This document shows, piece by piece, positions 47,838 through 60,357 of a stretch of DNA of 64,000 nt. Position numbers and translations under genes: made by a program. Numbering within the stretch: position 1 is the stretch's first letter; the number at the start of each line of letters is the position of its first letter. Location of the stretch: positions 558,001 to 622,000 of the forward strand of contig JANATG010000010.1 of NCBI GenBank assembly GCA_029449235.1, given 5' to 3'. A model generated the notes under the pieces. That model saw nothing but the letters and a program-made list of their open reading frames with translations. It was not told the DNA's origin and did not search any database. The DNA is from Linnemannia schmuckeri. Lineage: Eukaryota; Mortierellomycota; Mortierellomycetes; Mortierellales; Mortierellaceae.

Positions 47838-49796
47838 CTAGACGCCGGGACGCGAGTGCCGAGGAATGGTTGGGGAAGGAGGACTGCCAGTCACTGGTGG
47901 TGCCAGAGGAGTCGCACTGACTGATGTTCCTGTAAAAAGATAGTCCAATCCGTTGTCCTGCGCTTGCGATGGTGGCGAGAGGGGAACTGCGTGGTCAGGC
48001 GACTGATACTCGGTCATGACGGGATACGCACCAGCACCAGCACCGGTCATAGTATTGACAACACCGACCTCCTCCGCCTTCTGACCTTGAGCCCAGTCAG
48101 GCTGAACCTCAACCACAGTTGCTTCTGTTCCGTCTTCCGACTTCTTTCCTGTGAGGGACTCTTTGATTCCCAAGCAGCATCCCACAATACATCCAAAGAA
48201 GCAAAACAAGATACCGCCTCCCACAACCAACGCCGCTACGACAATAATGATGATGATTTTGACCGATAACTTGCCCGCAACAACGATCACTGTGCTTCCA
48301 CCATCCCCACCGCTACCGCCTCCACTGCTACCGCCAGTTCCACCCGTTGGGCGCGGGTAGGTATCTGTTGAAGATGAGGAAGGGTCGATCCCGAATCCTT
48401 GAGAAATAGTCGCGTCAGCTCCACCCTCGACCACTGCAAAGGTCGCTCCGGGGGTTAGGGTCATCGAGAACTGGAGATTGGTCTTGACATAGGATTCGGA
48501 TTTCTGCATTAGCAGGAAAGGTGGTGATGTGCTGGTGACTGTTGTGGCATTGGCGGTGCCGATGGCGACCATGAAATCAACGTTCTTGAGGGTTGTAGAG
48601 AAGGTGGTACTGGGTGCGAATGTCGAACTGGGGTTGGTGGTGTCCTTGAGAACGGCCATTGTGCTAAGTGTTGCACCATACTATCGCATTATGCGCGAGA
48701 GAAAAGAATTAACAAATAAATATCATAACGCAGTGAGAATACATGGTCAAGGAAGGAAAGAAATAAGGGATAAGTCTGTGTGTGAGAAAGGTAGAGGGGT
48801 GCTTACGGATCTGCTGCAGACCACATAGAAAGTGCTCTGGAGGATTGCTGTGCGGGTCTCTGGTGAAATATCGGTGCACACTGTGGTATTATATGCCCGC
48901 GACAATGTAGGGACGTTTGTGCCGACGTTTGTCAAAGAGTAGACTGACAACCTAGCTACGCCGGACTGAAGAGTGGTTGCGTAGTAATACATCTCACTCC
49001 CGCGGAACAGGATCGACATTGGGGATCCAAATGTGAGAGTCGTCTAGATGTGGAAAAGGTAAAAGAGCGTTAGCTATGGAAATAATTGTAGTGGAGAAGA
49101 GAAAAAGACAGCAAGGGAGTGATGGGTAGGAAGCATGGATATTGAATGAATAAAAGGTTCATTAATTAACATGGATAATATGCTTTCTTTCTCGTTACAT
49201 GATAGAAGGGCACTTACCATGTCCCATCGACCAGTCGGATTGAATGTTGCGGTAGCAACATCATAAGCGCCAAAGACAATCGCAGGCTGGAATCCAGCCT
49301 CCAATCTCGTCAAATACGCCAAGTTCAATGTCTCAACCCCGCCCACCACACTATTAAACAACCAAATCTTCTCAAATGTCGATTGCCCAAATAACGGATT
49401 CAACGACATCACCGACCAAGATCCCGTTCCCTGACTCAGCGTTGGATCTGCAACTCCCGCAGGATCGTACCGCACAGCACTGATGTACTTGCTGTAGGGA
49501 TCCGTCTTTGAAAAAACATAATGCACAGCGATAAAGGTAACAATCCCCCGACTGTCGACTGCACAGCCGGCGGTGGTTGGGATCCCGTCACGTATGGAGA
49601 GGCTCTTGGACGAGTAGGAGGATGCAAAAGACCAAGTCGTGGTGCGGAGGGAGATCGGGTTGGTGTTAGATTTGGCAAGGACAATGTTGTAGGAGTAGTC
49701 TGGTTTGCTGGCTCCGTAGCCTTTTGCGTTAGTGAGGCCGTAGAAGGCTGTTGAGGCCGGGTCTGTTGTCATACAGTCGAAATCTAAAATACCCAT
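47838..49796 (-). CDS. Predicted single-pass membrane protein with propeller-like ectodomain
   Basis: Three exons (49796-49218, 49043-48807, 48680-47838), with GTAAGT donors and TAG acceptors in frame, give 552 residues. Residues 1 to about 370 are rich in Ser/Thr/Gly beta-type sequence (YNIVLAKSNTNP, GSWSVMSLNP, several Asn sequons), as in the beta-propeller ectodomains seen in early-diverging fungi. A Gly/Ser linker (about 380-405) precedes a strong membrane segment (about 413-442, IIIIIVVAALVVGGGILFCF) with a Cys-rich exit (GCIVGCCLG). A cytoplasmic tail of about 110 residues follows, with Pro-rich SPPSQ/PPSPTIP motifs. No signal peptide is visible at the N-terminus, and the leader upstream is pyrimidine-rich with no further ATG, so the 5' end may be truncated or use an unseen exon. 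Exact function is unknown. Two decayed copies lie immediately upstream on the same strand. Confidence 0.75.
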
Positions 49797-50824
49797 GTTG
49801 TTCTGCTTTTTTGGATTAAGATGAAGATAAACGTGAAAGAAAGGAGGAGCTTGTGGTGATCACTTGGAGAAAGTGAGGAAGGCAGGGGAAAGATGAAGAG
49901 CTATGTTGACAGAACAAAGTAGCAAAGGAAGGAGTAAAAAGAGTGGAAGGGCGGAGCGGTCAAATCAAATAGAAAAAGGAAAGGAAAGGAAAGAAGAGAA
50001 AGAAGATAAAGGAAAAGAAAAAGACAAAAAGGAAAAAGATGTTGGGTTGGAAGTGCGTGAACAGAGTCGACCGATGCAGACAAAACTAAAAAAAAAAATT
50101 GCACAACTGAGTTTGCATTACTGATTTAGACAAGGGCTCACAAGAAGAAAAAAAAAAGCGGCGTGAACTAGTCCTAGTGTCCGCAAAAAAGGAAACGATC
50201 AGCAAGCGAAGAAAAATAAAGTGTCTTGTTTTTTTTTGTTCTCCCTGGCAACCGATCGACACTTGGGCGTTACACGTCCTTCACCTCTGTGATGCTATTT
50301 GTCAAGGCGTAGTATTTTTCCGCTGGGCACTGTTCACAAGGCGTCGAACCTTGCGATGGGATCACAGCTCATATCATTGCCCTCTAATGTGCGCTTCGAG
50401 TTTCCAAAGGGGTGCATCGACCACATAGCTATCTTGGTAAAAATAAAACATTAGTATGCTACCGTATCTTTCGTGAAGAAAAGCGCTTGGCAACTTTGAT
50501 GACTGAGAACTGCTGGCGGTAAAACTGACGAGAAGTTGGTGGCGATAGAAGACTTTTACTGCAGGGGGTAATCAACTGATCCCATTGGCTGACGTGAATG
50601 TATGTCTTATCAGTAGCATCTAGGGGCGCACTTGGAGTGATGGTAGCTGCATAACAGACACTTTTTTTCGCAGGGGTGCCACTGAAAACACACAAAAATG
50701 GAACTGCGTGGAAAAGAGGCTTTATTTCTGCGCCACATCAACCTGTGGACACTCTCATATTATGAACTAAAAAGAAGGTAATGTAGGTAAAGTAAGGGGT
50801 GAAGTAGGAGCACCGATTACAGAA
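49797..50824. other. Spacer between the intact membrane-protein gene and its first decayed copy
   Basis: A purine-rich stretch (minus-strand pyrimidine tract) at 49900-50040 probably belongs to the 5' leader of the intact gene. No other coding block was recognised. Confidence 0.5.
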
Positions 50825-51480
50825 GCTAGGTGTCGGGACGCGAGTGATGAGAAATAGTAGGGGAAAGGGGGAAAGAAGACTGCCAAGAACTGGTGTCAAA
50901 GGACCAGAAACTGCGGTTTCATGAGTCATCAAAGGGGCTGCATGCTGGTGCCCGTTAGAGGATGCGCCTGTGAAAAGAGAGCCCAGACCGTTGTCCGGCG
51001 CTGCTGGGGGCGAAAGAGAAGTGCCATAAGGCGAATATGTTGCCGTGAGTTAGTGTTCGGTCTTGACAGGATATGTGAGGTCGCCAGCACCGGTGCCGGC
51101 AGCCTTCTCACCTCTCTTGGTGGGAATTACCAAATCGTTGCTGACCACCGCTCTGCTCGGCACCTCGCCATTGATAATGTCCTTGCAGATCATATAGAAA
51201 CGGATGCAGCAATTTATCAACTCATAGAGCATACCTGATCCGATAAATAGAGCTCCAGCAATAATCGGGATGAGGATCTTTAATGGTAGCGCAGCTGCAA
51301 CAGCGGCCACATCATCTTCTGTACTAGGACCACCATTGCCACTGCCTGAACCACTCGTTGGGCGTGGGAAAGCGCTGTACGTCGTAGCTACCGAGTCAAA
51401 TCAAACTTCTCTGAGATGTTCGCGTCAGGTGGTCCCTCTACATTGTACATGTCACTGTGTCGTGTACTGTAGTCCAGGGA
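50825..51480 (-). pseudogene. Decayed copy of the propeller/TM protein, C-terminal half
   Basis: On the minus strand, fragments align in order with the intact gene at 47838-49796. NVEGPPDANISEKFDL matches the VVEGGADATISQGFGI block, YSAFPRPTSGSGSGNGG matches YPRPTGGTGGSSGG, a membrane segment (LKILIPIIAGALFIGSG) follows, and the tail PDNGLGSLFTG matches QDNGLDYLFTG. The end PTISHHSRPDT stop matches PTIPRHSRPGV. A stop codon interrupts the tail right after VKTEH, and the fragments before the linker and at the extreme C-terminus are in shifted frames. The ectodomain exons are not recognisable. It is non-functional as read. Confidence 0.75.
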
Positions 51481-51964
51481 CGACCAGGCGATTCGGCTAT
51501 TTTTGTTTTTGTGTTCATAATTTTTCGACTCTTCAACGGCGTGTTTTACATCCGGGATACAACTGACTGGGGTTCATGTCTGTACCCTAATTTTTTAATG
51601 CATGAATTGACAGGCAAGAAGAACATGGTGCTTGTTTGGCTTAAAAGCTTTTAAATTTTTTTCGTCGACTGCTTGAAGCATATTAGTCATTGTTTTTCAA
51701 AATATCTTTGTCTGTTTGTTTGTTTGTTTGATGGATTTGCTAGTGGTGTGAATGGAGAAATCATCATAGCACAAAGCTGTTTCGGATGGCTCAATGCGAG
51801 TGCTGAACAGTGAAGAAATGGGTGTTGGTATCTTTTGTGGACAAAAAAAGGGCTTGGCAATGTGGGCAAAGAAGACTGGGGTTATAAGAAAGGTGGTGAA
51901 TTGTGAAATAAAAATTGGCGGTTGTATGAGACGGTTACAGTTAGATAAGACAGGTTGATATCAT
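51481..51964. other. Short spacer between decayed copies
   Basis: No coding block was recognised. It includes a TTTG microsatellite near 51711-51729. Confidence 0.5.
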
Positions 51965-52530
51965 TAGCGGGTGTCTCTCAATTCAATATCAGCCTTGACC
52001 GGCATAGCTCCCATTTCCAAGGAGGAGGAGGAGGATGTCAGCAGACAATGAACCCATTCATTCCTAAAGGAATTAAAATGGGGTAGAATAAAGAAATTTT
52101 TTTTGTGTTTTTGTCTAAGACAAATCACCTTGCAAAAAATATTTATTCTTTTCAGTTATCAGACCATGGTTAAGCAGACTAGTGTCTATGAAAACCAAAC
52201 AACAATCTGCAAGGCACTCAGATAGTTAATTGGCAACACCACATTGAACAAATATGGATGCCACAGCGAGAGCAACAACGATCATCACCGGCAACTTTCC
52301 TGCAGCGGCAAAGGTCACAATATATCCGCGTTTTTGCTTCCGTTCTTTGGGGGCGTCGCCGGAGTGGGTGGAGCTTCTCCAAATTTCTCAGGAATGACTG
52401 CATCAATTCCGCCCTCAACAACTCCAAGGGACGGGGCATAGAGGGGCACCAAGTACTGCAGTTTACCGCTCTTGCGGGATATGTCCTCTTGCATTATCTT
52501 CACAACATGGGACTTTCACTAATAGTTTGA
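51965..52530 (-). pseudogene. Second decayed copy of the propeller/TM protein
   Basis: The minus strand at 52330-52500 reads LQYLVPLYAPSLGVVEGGID and then AVIPEKFGEAPP, matching LQFSMTLTPGATFAVVEGG and ADATISQGFGIDP of the intact gene. After a stop and frame change it reads AAAGKLPVMIVVALAVASIF, matching VVAGKLSVKIIIIIVVAALV, and then ends at an in-frame stop within the membrane segment. A tail fragment (MGAMPVKADIELRDTR stop) follows at 51966-52015. Only the region around the membrane segment survives. Confidence 0.65.
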
Positions 52531-52959
52531 TGGTGTTGGGGGACAGTCAGCGCAGAGGAGAAGGGTGTGTTTTCGATATGTTGCATGAAGTGAAGAGTCT
52601 AGTCGCGCACTGGTCGTGTCCGGAATTGGAAGTAGAGAAATGAATATGGGGAACGGAAGAAAAAATTGGTGGCTGTGTGAGACTTTTTAGGTGCAAGGTG
52701 ACCAATCGTTCTGATTGGCAGAGAGAATGTTGTTTCTATCAAAGTCATTGAGGTGCTTAAATACTTTAGTGGAGGACCCTCTAGGAGAACCCCAAGGCCA
52801 AAGTAACAATCAGTATTAGGAAGTGAAAACTTTGTACGTTCTTGCTGTTCTCACCACACTTTCTTTGATCAATGCAAGGACGGCTCATGTTTAACCATTT
52901 CTGGAAGAGAGGCAGGTTTGGATTGACACCCAGCTCGCCTGTTCAGTTGATTGTCCTTG

Positions 52960-53160
52960 TTACCATATTGTTGGGTTCCCTTTTCGTTGCTTGATCTTCT
53001 CGAACAAGGTGTAAATGAAATAAAGGAGAGATAGATCCCGCATTTTTTTTGCATTGACACACAGATTTTCCAACATTCTTTGTTGGTACCGAACTACAAC
53101 AAACACAACAAATACAAAAAACACAATAACAATAGCAGCAACAACAACAACCACCGTCAT
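52960..53160 (-). pseudogene. Possible third remnant: isolated membrane segment
   Basis: An open frame encodes a strong hydrophobic helix (VVVVVAAIVIVFFVFVVFVV) followed by basic residues (RYQQRM). It has the same orientation as the two decayed copies and a similar spacing of about 0.8 kb. No flanking homology was recognised. The helix is coded by an ACA/ACC-type simple sequence on the other strand, so it may be chance. Confidence 0.25.
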
Positions 53161-55080
53161 CGTATATGTGAATGTTTGTTTTTCTTGGGTCTTCCTTCCC
53201 AGTCTTGTTTTTTCATTGCTGAATCAGGAAGGAAGGAGGGGAGAGGAAAAGAGAGGAGAGAGAAAGAAATGACATAGCTTCTTCTTTGAGAGGCGAGACA
53301 TAATCCACATATCATGAAGCACGTTTGTTTTTTATTTTTTCGCCGATGTCGGATTGTAATGAGCAATAGGAAGAAAAAAAAAGATCCACGCAATCAAACT
53401 AATCGGTTCTATGAAGGGAAAAAAAACGAAGTGGTCATCCCGCGAAGGAATGTTTGTGTTATATTACTATCTGGCTACATGAGTGAATGAAAAGCTGAGG
53501 GGAAATCATATCGAAAAAAGGGAGAAAGGCGAAAAAGTCAGCAAGAGAAAAAGGGAAGAAAAAAAGGGAAAGAAAAATAAAAGAGAAGAAATTGTGCAGC
53601 GATCCACAGTTGACCATATCTACACATACACAGACTAAACGGTGACAATGATAAGGCGATGAAAGTATGGGGGAGGAAGGAGGGGTATGTGGTTCTTTGA
53701 TTTTGATATTGGTTCTGTGGAGAATCTGCATCCATACAACACATCAAAAAGATGTAAAGCTAATCTTGAAAGTATCTTCTATGTTCTTTTTCTACTTTTT
53801 ATGCATTCCAGCCGAACAAATAGGAGAGAAGCATGGACCCTTTCTCTACGAGTCCTTTGGACGGAAATTTGTCAAAACTGCACTGTTTTCCCAGAAGGAA
53901 AGAGTGCGGAAATATCTACCAGGCATTGGTACAGTACATGCACACGTTCATTTGCCCTAACTGCAGACCTGCCTTTTTTCTTCCTGACTTGCAACATGTT
54001 GAGTTCATACTCGACTCTTCATGCTCCTTGAATTTGACACTAGACAAGGTGGACGACAACGCAAGGCAAACAAACATGCATGTAATTATCGTTTTTGACC
54101 ATTGATGTTTCTCGTTACCTTTTGCTTCTTTTGGTTGAAAAGTACAATGAACAAAGTACACGTCGACATCATGTAGTCTAGAGAACCACCAAGACAGCAT
54201 TGACCGCGACCGGAGTGTTTTTATATTCCCTCCTTCTCTCTCGGATGTCTGTGATCGGACCTAAAAGCAAAAACAAAACAGCTCAATGCTGTTTGTTGTG
54301 AAGGGAAGAACGAGCGGACTATCAATGTGCATTTGGCAGGTGGAATAGATGCATGCCAGAGTTGAGTTCGAGACAAGATGGTGGCTACATGCCAATACAT
54401 GGACAAAAAAGGGCTATTTTTGTTCCTCTTGCGCCCGGCCCTGTATCTTTTGTTTTTGTGGATCGGCGCTCGGTAGGATGTTGAACCATTGCGCTGTTTT
54501 TTTTCTCCTCTCTTTGTTTCTGCTGCAACTAGAGTACACCGTGCTCACATATCTTTCGCTTCTCGGACTGTTTTTCTGAATGTTTCGCAAATATGCCATG
54601 CACCGTTTTCCCTATCCGGATTGGGTTGACCCGTTGTGGTGTCAAAAACACATGGTCATGGATACACAGGTAGATACGCGGACACCCGTCCCTTTGTCAT
54701 CGCAAACAATTACTCGGAATGTTTTTTGCCATGATTGTTCCTTTGTCTTTCCTCGATATACCGGATTACGGAGCTGTCAGTAGAAAACAATGGACGATAG
54801 CATGATCCGTGTGTTCTCCTTCCCTTCTCATCCCTTGGTTCCAGATGTGCAATGATGTTCTTGCTGTTTCTCAATTGATGGGTTGGTTGGGTCCTGTTTG
54901 TCTTTGGAAGATTTTGTCTTGTAAAAATCAAAAGGAGTGAATAAGAAAAGAAGTGGTTGAATCTCAGTTGCTCCAGGACCGCGCCTCACTTTTGTAACTA
55001 CGGTTCTTGTTCTAGCCGCTTTTCTCTTTCATATACTTTCTTCCCTCCTTCGCTCTGTCGTTTTCTAGACTTTTCGCCGT

Positions 55081-55120
55081 TTTTCTTTTTCTTTTTCTTT
55101 TTCTTTTTCTTTTCTTTTTC

Positions 55121-55156
<36 letters not shown>

Positions 55157-55165
55157 CCTTTCTTC
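55081..55165 (+). repeat. Long polypyrimidine tract (CTTTTT repeats then ~29 T)
   Basis: Seven or more CTTTTT/CTTTT units are followed by about 29 T. The asymmetric purine/pyrimidine mirror sequence can form triplex DNA. It is probably a slippage product. Confidence 0.85.
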
Positions 55166-57162
55166 GAATAAACCCCCTTGAGTTTCGTGGCACCATGCGC
55201 CCTATCACCCACCAACAACTTTACCAGATCTGCCTGTCGCTGTCTTTTTGTTGGCTCTCTCGCCTCTTGTCGACTGCTCTCACGTCCTCAATTAGTTCTA
55301 CTCCTTTCTTTTGTAATTTGGCAACTTTCCCTTTTTTTTTTCTTGTAAAGCATAAACTCAAAATTGAAAAAGGAGGGCTGTAAGTGGTAAGTTCGCCACG
55401 TCTTTGACGATACAGAAAGAGTGCGAGGCGAGTGAGTGGTCCCAAACGTGTCCGTCTCATTTTAACGTTGAGCGAAGTGGTGGGGTTGCCTTCTTTTGTT
55501 TTTTTTCCTCTCTTGTTCGCAGATTGTTGTTTTTGAGCGAACAGATATCAATGAGCTCGTCACAGGGTAAGGTCGGGTGAGGGCTTACGGTTGTCAAGAG
55601 AACAAGAGACAAAGGGGCGTGCTCATATCGTACCCCTCACTTTTTTATGTCGTATTTGGCGATTACCTTCGAAGAAATGCGACTCCAGTAACCACTAAAA
55701 GTTCGTTTGCGATTTCGAATCTGACCAAAATGTACCTTTCTCGGTCCTCTCCCCCCGCTACATACCAAAGTCTGTATTATAGTTTGTCTTTTTGATGCGC
55801 CGGAGGAGGGATGACTTGGATGGGTTCACTTGAATCAGAAAGGACAAGAAAGGATAATTCACTCCCGAGATCATCCATATCACATTTAAACATATCACTC
55901 TTCACTCAAAAGAGTAAGAAAAGCGCTAACCATTAAAGAAGGAAACGAGGGACCAGAAAAAGGGTACCGGCATTAGTCCCTGCCTCGAGGTTGTGTTTAT
56001 GCTTTGTTTCCTCATCCTACATATGAAACATTCGGATGAGGCATTCAGTTTTTTTCCTATCCTTCCAAATGCCAAGAAAACACGCGACTGTTCCAAACTA
56101 AAAGCCCAAACAACAACCGCCAAGAAAGCATTTTATCTTTAGGCCTTTTCACCAGCAATTGATCACGAAGGCTGCTGCCACCAAAAGGCTTATTCTGTTG
56201 ATGTTATTCCTAGTGTTTCAGTGGATTTTAGATTGCGAAACCTTTTTTCTTTTCTCTTTTCTTTTAATTGGGGTCGTCCAAAGTCGACAGCCTGCCAACT
56301 CTTCTTACTTTTCTGAGCAGAAACTATTTCGCTCCTTCTATTTTTTCCTCTTGGCTCAGCCGGGCTTTTGTTCTGATTTTTTCTTTCTGTATATCTTTAT
56401 TCCTTTAGTACTGGTGCCGTGAACAGTGTGATGAAAGAGGCGGGCGGTGCGATCGAAAATAAAATTTTTCGTCGTCCTTCAATTTATTTTGCCATGCTTC
56501 TGCTTTTGCATTTATTTTTGTTGATTGCGTTTTATCTTTTCCCATTTCTCCTCGGAGAAGGCAATAGGGCGTAAGAAAAGTTGTACCATGGGTCGAATAA
56601 AAAAAAGTGAAAGCAATCGTCAAAGGAGCGCCACGAATTGCGTCAATTGACGAAAAAGTTAGACGAAATACCGAGCAAACAAAAGAAAAAAAGCTGCAAT
56701 TGACTGGTTTCAGGGTTTCTAAAATTCCAATTGCTCTGATTGGTCTGTCTCCTCACCCTTCCAATGAGGTCCTTCTACAGCACAGACTTCTCTTATTCTC
56801 TTCTACAAGTCACCATTCCCTGCCTTTCCTGACTTCCCTGACTTCCCTGACTTCCTTGATTGTGCCGTTCTGACTCGTTCGCTAAATATTTTTCCGTTCT
56901 ATGCTAAATCGAGCGAGCAATTGCCCCATCTCCCTCTTTCCCTTGGTGTTCAAAAAAAGTAAAAATGGCCCAACCGTTCGTGGACCAATCACAGCCCAGA
57001 ATGTGTCCTCGCTGACTCCAATCAAAAACATCTTCCTCAAAGGACCGTTTGTATTTCCCTGGTTTATGGCATATTCAATTCCGCTCCCTGTCGCTACGCT
57101 GAATGCTGCGTCTGGACTGGTGCCAATTGCTTTTCTAAGAGCAATCGTTTTTTCTTGCTGCA

Positions 57163-57215
57163 GTTGTTGTTGTTGTTATTGTTATTGTTATTGTTGTTGT
57201 TGTTGTTGTTGTTGT
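57163..57215 (+). repeat. TTG/TTA trinucleotide microsatellite
   Basis: About 17 consecutive triplets of GTT and ATT type, flanked by non-coding DNA. Confidence 0.85.
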
Positions 57216-60200
57216 AATGGTTAGTTCGTAGATAAACCCAGCTAGAGGGACGAAGGGGAGTGGGAATGGTTTATTCACGACACAATTGAAATTAGCTGGG
57301 AAGAAAGAAAAGGGAAGGAAAGGAGCACGGATGTAGAACGGTACCTTTCAATGGTGCCCTTCCTCTATTTTTTATTCTTTTTTTCTGTTCATCAAACCCC
57401 CTTTTTTTTCTTGAATGCCATGCGCTTATAGGTTCCTTTTTAGTGCTCTTGATGGTCTAGAAGTCAAAATCGTAGTCGAGTACATGAAGAGAGAGAGAGT
57501 GACAGAACTGAGATTCAAGGGTTCGTCTCATTTCATTTCTATTAGTTCTGCCTAGGGAAGAGGGAGGGGACTACAGTCCACCTCCTCCTTCACCTTCCTC
57601 CGCATCTCTTCTTATTCTTCCCGTGAAGTGTTCAATTAACATAAAGGTTGCATGAACACCAATGGAAGGAGGAGGTATCTAGGCCTGGACACATGAGCTA
57701 TACGTAGCCCCCACTGTTATTGTTTTGGTCTGTGCCGTATTTTCACAACAACATGCGACCCAGGGCTACATACATGCATACATACCAGTCCCCCTACTCC
57801 CTTAACCCAGTCCATCCATCTATCAATGAGAAACCTATCAATCAACAGTGGAGACATGGGTTGCCCAATGCAATGGGGATATTATATACCTACCAATTTG
57901 CTAAAAGGAAAAAAAAGCAAGAGCAATCAACCATTCATCTAGATGAACATTTTTCATGCAAAAAAGAAGAACGGAACGGCCAAAAAAGAAACAAAAGAAA
58001 CAAAAGAACAAAAAAAAAACGACCAACCGATCACAGGACGTCTAGATAGCATAAAAAAAGAAAAACAAATAAACGGGTATTTCCATTTTCCATGAGTAAC
58101 GCGCAAACGTGTCTTGTAATTTTGTGAAAATCACAAGTACAAGGGAAAGACAGCCTGCATTATGAGCATAGGTCGAAATGTAAAAATAAATGGTATTTGT
58201 AGGACCCTGTCTGTTGGGCGAGAGATATGCGTGCCCATCGCCAGCGTGTACCTACTGTACCTCCTTGTCCCCTATCAGGCAAGCCAGCCAGCCAACAAGA
58301 CATGTGGCCTTCAGTAAGGGAAACGATAGACAGCTGTTGTCCAAGCGACATTGAGTGCCGGTACTGAAAACAAACAAACGCCTCCTTCGTCTTCTTCACG
58401 CAGTAAAAGAGGTATTAGCGGCGTGTCAATTGTCTTGGCATTTTCCTCCTACTTAAAGTCTTTGCCACCCGCAATCAACTGCTTACTCTCACCGCTCCAA
58501 TGCGGAATGCGAGTCAGGGTGGAGAGTAGCGGGCTTGTAACGGATGGACGGCGCTGAACAAAATCCTGTTTATGCAAAAACAAAAAAAATAAAAAAACTG
58601 TTTACTTTTGCTTACTTGAAAAGGAGATTTTTTTCAAAGACGTTGGGTTTTTCCTTTTGTGGTGTCGAAGGTTCCCTAGTCAAATTAACTGGTTGCCCAT
58701 CTTTGGTCATAGCCGTTTTAGGTAAATTGTCAAAAAGGTCAAGTAGGACAATTGAAGGAAGAGGAAGGCAATTAGGCTCATAGTCTGTTCCTGAGAATTG
58801 GAAAATTGTTGACGCCAACCGGATTTAGTAGTGGACTCCCTCTCTCCCTTTTGCTCCGACCCGGTCGGTCTGAACGAACCGACCTAGTGCCTGACCTAAC
58901 TGACTGACCCGTTAAGCGGCTCTAACTTCTTCTTCCAAACTCCCAAACGAAATCCCCAAACCAATTCCAGTCCCAATATTGCCCATTATATCTGTCCCTG
59001 ACTCCGTGTACCTTCACTGGTGTTGTCACTTGTCAACAACCCTATTGTCCCATTATTGCAATTTTTCAAATTTGTTTAATGGGAAAATTATTTTGCACGA
59101 GAGCCCAGGACTGGGTAGGGTCTCCTTCTCTTCTCCTTCTTCCTCTCTCCCTCTCTTTCTATCGTGGCACAACACCAGAACCCCAGTCTAACTGGTACTA
59201 CTAGCTCAGGTACCAGTACCGTTCATGCCCCACAAGGGAGATAGAATGAGTATGTTTGAAGTTAAATTGTGTACTGATATCCATGGTAACATATTACTAT
59301 GCAATTGATACTCTTTCTTCTCTCTCTCTCAGTATCAAATTTCAATTTGATTTCGTGAAGATAGATAAAGGGGGCAGGCAGAGAGGAATTAAGGGATAAG
59401 AATAGTATGCCACGAGATGAGAAAATGTACTTAAGCGAGATGAGAGTTGGTTCTTTACTTGGCTGTTGAGCATAATCTCCTTCCTACCTCCCTTCCCTCG
59501 GGCCTGTAGGTAAGCCGTATGCCGCGTGTCTACCAGGAGCTGGACCCCTCTTTCGGATCGGTCAACTGATGTTATTTTTTCTGATTGTCGTTGAGCCTCT
59601 TCAAGCTCGTGCATATGGTGTCGGTATTGCACTTTTCCTTTTTTGCTTTTTTGAATGAACAGCACACATACAAGAACAAGGAGCTCGTGCCAAAGAGAAA
59701 ATAAGTAATCAACCTGCCAAGAAACCACACAAACAAAGTCGATCTTTCTGCCTATTGGGAAAGCCAAATGTAACGGTTCACTCCCTTCTGTTTCTCGCTC
59801 GGATATCCTTTGGTCTCTTTGCACTGTCCATTTTCACTCAGGGTTGCATGTGTTGCGGGAAAGAGAAACGATGGCACCATTCTGAACAAATCCAGTGTAT
59901 CGATCCTTGTTTATTCTCATGTCTAGGTCCAGGCTCATAGAGAGATAGAGGATGTCTTGAATGAAAGAAATCAAAGTATACCACCATGCACCGTTCCATC
60001 AGAGAGAAGATCGGTATTTTTCCGGTCTGAAGAAAAAGAAAGGGGACTGAGACAATAGACAACAGACAACAGACAACGGACGACGGGATGGATGCCGAAC
60101 TGTCCAGGGTCTGCAGGTTGCAATTGCTTTTTTGCTCGTGTGCATAGAGGTCCGGGAGAAACACAACAACAAAATCCATGCAGGTCGGTCATAGAGATGG

Positions 60201-60357
60201 TATTGCATAGCCAACGAATGAATACATCTTTTCTTTTTTCCCGTGCGAGCGATCTCTCATCCCTTCCATCTCCACATTCGGCGACAATGCAGGTGGACCA
60301 ACCATGGACCGTTATTTGTTTATTTCATTTCATTATATGGAGTGGTTATTGATGGTA

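Larger units (their letters stand above)
52531..60357. other. Gene-poor stretch with low-complexity tracts
   Basis: Apart from the possible membrane-segment remnant, no coding signal was recognised. Features are an 85-base pyrimidine tract (55081-55165), a TTG/TTA microsatellite (57163-57215) and a three-copy CTGACTTCC-type repeat near 56829-56858. Open frames are short and unlike known proteins. Confidence 0.45.

Noticed and set aside
59342..59824. A 160-codon frame on the minus strand
   Set aside because: It has no recognisable domain, odd composition changes along its length, and no splice or leader support.
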